Of a DNA stretch of 64,000 nt, positions 63,626-64,000 are shown in pieces. The stretch's first letter is position 1; the number at the start of each line of letters is the position of its first letter. This DNA is from an uncultured Christensenellaceae bacterium. GTDB lineage: Bacteria > Bacillota > Clostridia > Christensenellales > Borkfalkiaceae. The stretch is taken from the NCBI GenBank assembly GCA_910587365.1, contig CAJUKJ010000007.1, positions 1 through 64,000 on the forward strand, read 5' to 3'. The notes under the pieces were generated by a model, which did not search any database, was not told the DNA's origin, and was given only the letters and a program-made list of their open reading frames with translations. Position numbers and translations under genes: made by a program.

Positions 63626-64000
63626 ATGGATAAAATTACCGACTATACAAACGACTACCCCAAGTGGGACAAGTCTATGAAGGCAACTCATAAAATACTT
63701 GTGCCGAATATGCTTCCATGGCATTTTCTTATAATTCAGGAACTGCTGAAAATGGAAGGGTATAATGTAGAAGTGCTTACGAACGATTCCCGCAACGTAA
63801 TCGACGAGGGGTTGAAGCACGTTCATAATGATACGTGCTATCCTTGCCTTTGCGTAGTGGGTCAGTACATCGACGCGCTTAAAAGCGGCAAGTACGATTT
63901 GGAGCATACCGCGCTTTTGATAACGCAGACGGGCGGCGGTTGCCGTGCTTCCAATTACGTTCCGCTTATAAGAAAAGCTATCGCGGCAGAGTTTCCCAAA
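63626..64000 (+). CDS. 2-hydroxyacyl-CoA dehydratase-family protein, cut by the window end
   Basis: Only the first 125 codons are in the window. The sequence resembles the HgdB-type (COG3581-like) partner of large activases: ILVPNMLPWHFLIIQELLKM, then NDTCYPCLCVVGQYIDALKS with the cysteines expected to bind the Fe-S cluster, and LLITQTGGGCRASNY. It probably forms one system with the preceding activase; the substrate is not known. No ribosome site is evident before the ATG at 63626. Confidence 0.8.
   Translation, partial: MDKITDYTNDYPKWDKSMKATHKILVPNMLPWHFLIIQELLKMEGYNVEVLTNDSRNVIDEGLKHVHNDTCYPCLCVVGQYIDALKSGKYDLEHTALLITQTGGGCRASNYVPLIRKAIAAEFPK

Overview
The window is chromosomal DNA from an anaerobic, probably spore-forming member of the Bacillota (class Clostridia). 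The evidence is a six-subunit Rnf complex, a SpoIIID regulator, a tig-clpP-clpX-lon-engB run, RqcH, a CoA-dehydratase activase, TTG and GTG starts with strong AGGAGG sites, and many TTGACA-17-TATAAT promoters. No rRNA, tRNA or CRISPR array was seen.

Layout. 1-8.6 kb: housekeeping genes (LOG hydrolase, tyrosine phosphatase, DegV, membrane-bound XRE regulator, GltX, CmpB-like protein, MacB/FtsX-type ABC exporter). 8.6-17.5 kb: a flavin electron-transfer module. A flavinylated lipoprotein, ApbE and a NusG-II protein lie on the plus strand and converge on rnfCDGEAB plus a Gx-type membrane protein on the minus strand. ApbE would load FMN onto the lipoprotein, RnfD and RnfG. RnfG here carries two extra, almost identical FMN domains. 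17.7-30 kb: M18 aminopeptidase, an unknown secreted protein, RqcH with small membrane proteins, and the protein quality-control run. 30-34 kb: an ECF sigma factor, a secreted C39-like protein and a probable anti-sigma factor, then three related small helix-turn-helix-like proteins with a shared 19-bp motif.

33.9-60.3 kb: a 26-kb island lies between two 279-bp direct repeats that contain the promoter and 5' part of spoIIID. The left copy is a truncated gene; the right copy is complete. Inside are a transporter, a surface-polysaccharide locus (initiation, glycosyltransferases, Wzy, Wzx, RmlA/C/B, UDP-uronate enzymes), a decayed MBOAT acyltransferase, and the wreck of a mobilizable element. The wreck contains a single-chain RNA-polymerase-like gene, a candidate oriT, MobC, relaxase, a coiled-coil protein, a recombinase and an IS200 transposase, nearly all broken by frameshifts or stops. 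After the island come spoIIID and a large 2-hydroxyacyl-CoA dehydratase activase whose partner gene runs off the window.

Several genes, scattered through the window, have a -10 box ending 7-8 bases before the ATG and no Shine-Dalgarno site, so leaderless mRNAs look common here.
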